Of a DNA stretch of 64,000 nt, positions 60,305 to 64,000 are shown in pieces. This DNA comes from G963677445 sp963677445 (GTDB lineage Bacteria > Bacteroidota > Ignavibacteria > Ignavibacteriales > Melioribacteraceae), in NCBI GenBank assembly GCA_963677445.2, contig CAXXGF010000041.1, positions 1-64,000 of the forward strand, read 5' to 3'. The notes beneath the pieces are model-generated. The model saw only the letters and a list, made by a program, of their open reading frames with translations. It searched no databases and had not been told where the DNA came from. A program made the position numbers and the translations under genes. Positions within the stretch are counted from its first letter, which is position 1, and every line of letters starts with the position of its first letter.

Positions 60305-62770
60305 TTAAATGATATTATGTGGATCGATATCAACAATCATTCTCGCATCCTTCGATTTTTCCTTCTTCTTATATTCAATCATTGTATCAAAGACAGCTTT
60401 TCTCAGCATCCTTCCGGAAGGATCATCATTTTTCATACTTTTAATCATTATCTGATAACGGTATTGATTTTTAATTCTTGCAATTATTGCCGGCGCGGGA
60501 GGAGTTACAAATAATTTTATCTTCTGTTCCTTCAATATTTCATAGAACCTTGTAGCGGCCCTTAAAGCGACAGCCTCCTCTTCATCTTTCATTTCTATGA
60601 GGCAGAGCTTCGCGAAAGGAGGATACCCCCCCTGTTCCCTCAGCGATAATTCACGGTCATAAAAAAGTTTATAATCATTTTTAAGTACATTTTGCAACAC
60701 AAAGTTGCTCTTATCCTGAGTCTGAATAAGCACAAGACCGGGATTCTGACTTCTTCCGGCTCTTCCCGCAACCTGCGTAAGAAGCTGAAATGTTCTTTCA
60801 TCCGCCCTGAAATCGGGCAGCCATAAGGTAGTTTCTGCTGAAATAACCCCGACCAGGGTAACATGCGAAAAGTCAAGCCCCTTCGAAACCATCTGTGTGC
60901 CGACGAGTATATCATATTCCCCTTTCCTGAAATTATTGAGCAAAGTGCTCAGCCTCCCTTTTTTACCTATTGTATCTGAATCGATACGCGCTATTTTCGC
61001 GTCGGGGAAATAATATTCCATTTCATCTTCGACTCTTTGAGTGCCGGTTCCAAAATACTTTAGGGAAATTGAACCGCAAACTGAACATGCTTTGGGAGAT
61101 TTTTTAACCGTTCCGCAATAGTGACACTTTAGAATATCCTGGTTGATATGATAAACCATAGCCACCGAACAATTGGGGCACATTTCAATTTCACCACAAT
61201 CCTCACAATATATCTGCGTGCTGAATCCCCTCCTGTTCTGAAGAATTATTATACCCTCATCAGCTTTTAATTTCGCGTTGATCGTATCCAGAAGTCTTTT
61301 TGAGAAAATATTCTTCATCCTCTTTTTTTGTCTTTCAGTCCTCACATCAACCAGTTCGATGACAGGCATTTTGGCGTTATCCACCCTGTCAGGAAGGTTA
61401 AGAAGTTTGTACTTCCCGTTTTCCGCGTTGTACATACTTTCCACAGAGGGGGTGGCAGAACCGAGAAGAACAGGAGCATCCGATAATTTGGCCAGAACAA
61501 CCGCCGAATCACGCGCGTGGAATTTCGGAGTCTGTTCAAACTGTTTGTAGCTGCCGTCATGTTCTTCATCGACAACAATCAGACCTATATTTCTCAGGGG
61601 AGTAAAAAGGGCGGAACGGGGTCCGATCACAATTTTATATTTCCCTGCAATTATACCTTTCCAGGTATCAAATCTTTCCCCCGCCGAAAGACGGCTGTGA
61701 AAAACCGCGGTCTTTTCTTCAAATCGCTGGAAGAACCTGCTGGTTATCTGGGGAGTGAGCGATATTTCAGGCACAAGAATAAGGGCGGTTTTTCCTTTAT
61801 CCAACGCTTTGGAGGCAAGTTCAATATATACCTGGGTTTTTCCGCTGCCGGTAACGCCATGAAGAAGAAAAACTTCAAATTCATTCTTTTCAATTTTTTC
61901 AGAGACAGTGTTAATTATTCCCTTTTGTCCTTCCGTCAGCTCAAATGTTTTCTTTTTTTCTGAATAAAGTTCTTCGGGCCTTCGCTCTATCTCTTTATCA
62001 ATTATTTTTAATAACCCCTTCTTCTCAAGTGAATCAACCGGAGATTTTGATGAACCGGTCTTTTTTAATAAGTTGGCAAGCAGCGCTCCCCTTCCTTTTA
62101 AGGAAACAAGCTCAAGCATTATTTTTAGCTGCGCCTGCGAGGACTTTTCAATTTCCGGCAACATTTCAAAAACTATTTCAGGATTAACCAAAAGCTCGAC
62201 AAACTTCTGCTTTTTCTCTTTCACTTTAGGGTCCATTATCTCATCCAGAATTGAGACAGCCCCCTCCTTCTTTAACTTTTGAAGAGGTGAATAAATATTT
62301 TTCCGGTTCACCTTCTTTTGCAGAGTGGCAATCGTATGGTTTTCTTTCTGGCTGAGAACCTCAAGCAAAGATTTTCTCAGGCCCGGCTTTAATGAAGAGC
62401 CATTCAAAAGTTCGGCGCAATATTCCATATCGCTGATTATTATTCTTTTCGATTCAATTTCCGTTCCATGAGGCACACTGTTTCTCATTACCTCTCCGAG
62501 GGAACAGAGATAATAATCAGCTATCCACTGGTAAAAAGGTATAACGGATTGATCAAAAACGGGGATTTCATCTATAACATCAGTCACAGGTTTTATATTA
62601 TCCTGCTCTTTGATGTTATCATTTATTCCGGTTACAAAACCTGTCAGCACCCTTTTGCCAAATGGAACAACTACCCGTTTTCCCACAGCTATACTTTCCG
62701 CGAGCTCTTCAGGTACGGAATATGAGAAAGAATTTCTGAATGGTAATGGAAATACAACTTCGGCGTACAT
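60305..62770 (-). CDS. priA: Primosomal protein N' (replication restart helicase)
   Basis: 821 residues. The N-terminal 3'-DNA-binding domain (MYAEVVFPLPFRNSFSYSVPEEL), a winged-helix region, the DEAD-like core with Walker A HGVTGSGKT, DEEHDGSYKQ, LGSATPSVES, the zinc domain (CEDCGEIEMCPNCS, CHYCGTVKKSPKACSVCG, eight cysteines), and the helicase C-lobe with GTGTQRVEDEM, GTQMVSKGLDF and QVAGRAGR. It reloads the replisome at stalled forks. Length and order are those of a full PriA. The last gene on this part of the minus strand; the LD-carboxypeptidase gene is 46 bp upstream. Confidence 0.96.
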   Translation of the reverse strand: MYAEVVFPLPFRNSFSYSVPEELAESIAVGKRVVVPFGKRVLTGFVTGINDNIKEQDNIKPVTDVIDEIPVFDQSVIPFYQWIADYYLCSLGEVMRNSVPHGTEIESKRIIISDMEYCAELLNGSSLKPGLRKSLLEVLSQKENHTIATLQKKVNRKNIYSPLQKLKKEGAVSILDEIMDPKVKEKKQKFVELLVNPEIVFEMLPEIEKSSQAQLKIMLELVSLKGRGALLANLLKKTGSSKSPVDSLEKKGLLKIIDKEIERRPEELYSEKKKTFELTEGQKGIINTVSEKIEKNEFEVFLLHGVTGSGKTQVYIELASKALDKGKTALILVPEISLTPQITSRFFQRFEEKTAVFHSRLSAGERFDTWKGIIAGKYKIVIGPRSALFTPLRNIGLIVVDEEHDGSYKQFEQTPKFHARDSAVVLAKLSDAPVLLGSATPSVESMYNAENGKYKLLNLPDRVDNAKMPVIELVDVRTERQKKRMKNIFSKRLLDTINAKLKADEGIIILQNRRGFSTQIYCEDCGEIEMCPNCSVAMVYHINQDILKCHYCGTVKKSPKACSVCGSISLKYFGTGTQRVEDEMEYYFPDAKIARIDSDTIGKKGRLSTLLNNFRKGEYDILVGTQMVSKGLDFSHVTLVGVISAETTLWLPDFRADERTFQLLTQVAGRAGRSQNPGLVLIQTQDKSNFVLQNVLKNDYKLFYDRELSLREQGGYPPFAKLCLIEMKDEEEAVALRAATRFYEILKEQKIKLFVTPPAPAIIARIKNQYRYQIMIKSMKNDDPSGRMLRKAVFDTMIEYKKKEKSKDARMIVDIDPHNII

Positions 62771-62816
62771 TTAAGACCAGTTTTTTAATGACAGCCGAAA
62801 AATAAAAAATACTGAA

Positions 62817-63842
62817 CTAATTTACAGAATAATCGAGAAGGGTTATTTTTTTTCTTCCTGTATCCAGACGGGCTTTTGTGCCGAGCGGAAGAGTAAACTT
62901 ATCGGTAACATGCCCGAAAGAAAGGCCGTATATAACCGGTATTCCCAATTCATAAAGCCTGTCATATAGAACCTCTTTGAGACTGAAGGATGATTTATCC
63001 TCCTCCTTTGGATCACAGTTTCTGAACCTGCCCAGCGCAATTCCCGCGGCATTTTTAAGATTGCCCGAAAGAATCAGTTGTGTCAGCATACGGTCAATCC
63101 TGTAAGGCTCCTCGCCAATTTCCTCGAGAAACAGTATTTTGCCGGTAGGATCGATATCATATTTTGTACCCATCAAAGAAACAACAATTGAAAGATTTCC
63201 TCCTGCCAGAATACCTTCCCCTGTTCCGCTTTTAATTGTGTATATATCTTTCTGATCTTCCGCTGAGGATACCAGTTCTGTTTCAGAACTCTCACCTGAA
63301 AGCGCCCGTGTAAAATAATTTACAGAAAATTCATTAAATGTGGAAATCCCCACCGGCCCGTGGAAACAAACCAGTCCGGTTTGTGAATAAATTGCGTAAA
63401 GTAAAGCGGTAATATCACTATAACCTGTAAGAACCTTGGGATTTTTCTTAATGAGCTCATAATCGATCATATCCAATATACGCGCGCAACCGTAACCACC
63501 CCTTGCGCAAACAATTCCGTCGACCGAATTATCTGAAAACATTTTATTTATTTCCTCAGCCCTTATTTTATCCCCGCCCCCTAAATATCCGTAACGGCTG
63601 AGTATTTTTTCACTGTATTTAACTTTATAACCAAGATTTTCCAGGTTGTTTACCGATTCCTGAAGTTCATTTTCATTTATAAAACTTCCCGGGGCGATAA
63701 GGCCGATTGTATCTCCCTTTTTCAGTCTCGGGGGTAAAATATTTTTAATTGTTTTTTTTGACTGAGAATGTAAAACCTGTGGCCCCGCAAGGCCCGCCGC
63801 GGTCAGCACAGAGGCTGATTTGAGAAAATTTCTTCTGTCCAT
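62817..63842 (-). CDS. S66-family LD-carboxypeptidase with Tat-like signal
   Basis: 341 residues. N-terminus MDRRNFLKSASVLTAAGLAG fits a twin-arginine signal (RRNFLK, then a mildly hydrophobic stretch). The S66 domain follows: LKKGDTIGLIAPGSF, GIVCARGGYGCARILDMIDYELI with the nucleophile region 'ARGGYG', SDITALLYAIY with the serine motif, FHGPVG, GGNLSIVVSLMGT, LFLEEIGEEPYRIDRML with the catalytic Glu, and a late His in GLSFGHVTDK. S66 enzymes trim murein tetrapeptides in the cytosol during peptidoglycan recycling. A Tat-like signal would move this one to the periplasm, which is less usual. Confidence 0.92.
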   Translation of the reverse strand: MDRRNFLKSASVLTAAGLAGPQVLHSQSKKTIKNILPPRLKKGDTIGLIAPGSFINENELQESVNNLENLGYKVKYSEKILSRYGYLGGGDKIRAEEINKMFSDNSVDGIVCARGGYGCARILDMIDYELIKKNPKVLTGYSDITALLYAIYSQTGLVCFHGPVGISTFNEFSVNYFTRALSGESSETELVSSAEDQKDIYTIKSGTGEGILAGGNLSIVVSLMGTKYDIDPTGKILFLEEIGEEPYRIDRMLTQLILSGNLKNAAGIALGRFRNCDPKEEDKSSFSLKEVLYDRLYELGIPVIYGLSFGHVTDKFTLPLGTKARLDTGRKKITLLDYSVN

Positions 63843-63866
63843 TAGTCTATTCGTTAAAAGGATTTG

Positions 63867-64000
63867 TTAAAACATTTTCTTAAAAATATCAATTATTTTT
63901 TCAGCTTCCATATTCAAATTAACCCCTTTATCAAAAAGAAGCTTGTGTTCCGGGGCAAGCTCATCACCGGCATGCAGTAATACTATTTTAACATTTGCGC
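63867..64000 (-). CDS. 3' end of an unidentified gene
   Basis: The last 43 codons before a TAA at 63867 are visible (VLLHAGDELAPEHKLL, ending IIDIFKKMF). The frame enters from beyond the right edge, and the other two frames of this strand are closed. The ending lies 24 bp before the LD-carboxypeptidase start, so the two are probably cotranscribed. I do not recognise the family from this fragment. Confidence 0.7.
   Translation of the reverse strand, partial: ANVKIVLLHAGDELAPEHKLLFDKGVNLNMEAEKIIDIFKKMF

Overview
The window looks like a chromosomal segment of a Bacteroidota/Chlorobi-group bacterium, most likely an Ignavibacteria-like lineage. The reasons are five secreted proteins with a type IX secretion C-terminal sorting domain (the 'NYPNPFNP' opening, ending in a 'KK(M/V)' strand), TonB receptors with an N-terminal carboxypeptidase-like domain, a regulator-propeller/Y_Y_Y sensor kinase, and a Na+-pumping methylmalonyl-CoA decarboxylase operon. 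This is inferred from protein style; no rRNA is present.

1-14.7 kb (all minus strand) is a glucan/glycan-use cluster: GH30, GH5 lipoprotein, DUF418 membrane protein, a solute-binding protein + histidine kinase + sigma-54 activator triad, a GH5-CBM6-sorting-domain enzyme broken by two frameshifts, an SSS-family symporter and a partial CBM9-like secreted protein. A near-consensus sigma-54 promoter lies in the 36-bp gap between the activator and the broken GH5 gene. 14.7-16.2 kb holds an AbiEii-like/DUF6922 toxin-antitoxin-like pair and a decayed duplicate of the toxin gene's 3' end. 16.3-22.0 kb is an operon (SDR mannonate oxidoreductase, LarA-family racemase/epimerase, gnd, tkt) that reads as a route from hexuronates through mannonate and gluconate into the pentose phosphate pathway. 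22.9-26.0 kb (plus) encodes a Cys-rich exported protein, a TonB receptor and an HMA-domain lipoprotein, probably for a metal.

26.0-40.9 kb (minus) encodes a beta-trefoil protein, a sialidase-like propeller protein, a large propeller sensor kinase, an M14 carboxypeptidase and a TonB receptor. The sialidase-like protein and the carboxypeptidase share an unnamed duplicated module before the sorting domain. 40.9-46.2 kb carries ispH, an AT-rich YWTD-propeller protein and intergenic DNA full of dispersed repeats. 46.2-50.4 kb is the methylmalonyl-CoA epimerase/decarboxylase operon.

50.9-52.3 kb is the most unusual part. An intact tRNA-Asn(GUU) gene is followed by eight exact 116-bp tandem units, then a GIY-YIG endonuclease gene, then a ninth truncated tRNA copy. 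Each unit contains the 3' half of the same tRNA with its anticodon arm rebuilt as a new hairpin, plus a terminator-like hairpin. The GIY-YIG stop codon lies inside the conserved repeat boundary. I interpret this as a tRNA-targeting, endonuclease-associated element that has inserted or duplicated repeatedly while regenerating the tRNA 3' half.

52.6-64 kb is mostly housekeeping: glyS, a DUF2520 protein, the AmmeMemoRadiSam A and B genes, a DUF4905-like protein, tryptophanase, a Yip1-family membrane protein, priA, an S66 LD-carboxypeptidase with a Tat-like signal, and the 3' end of an unidentified gene.
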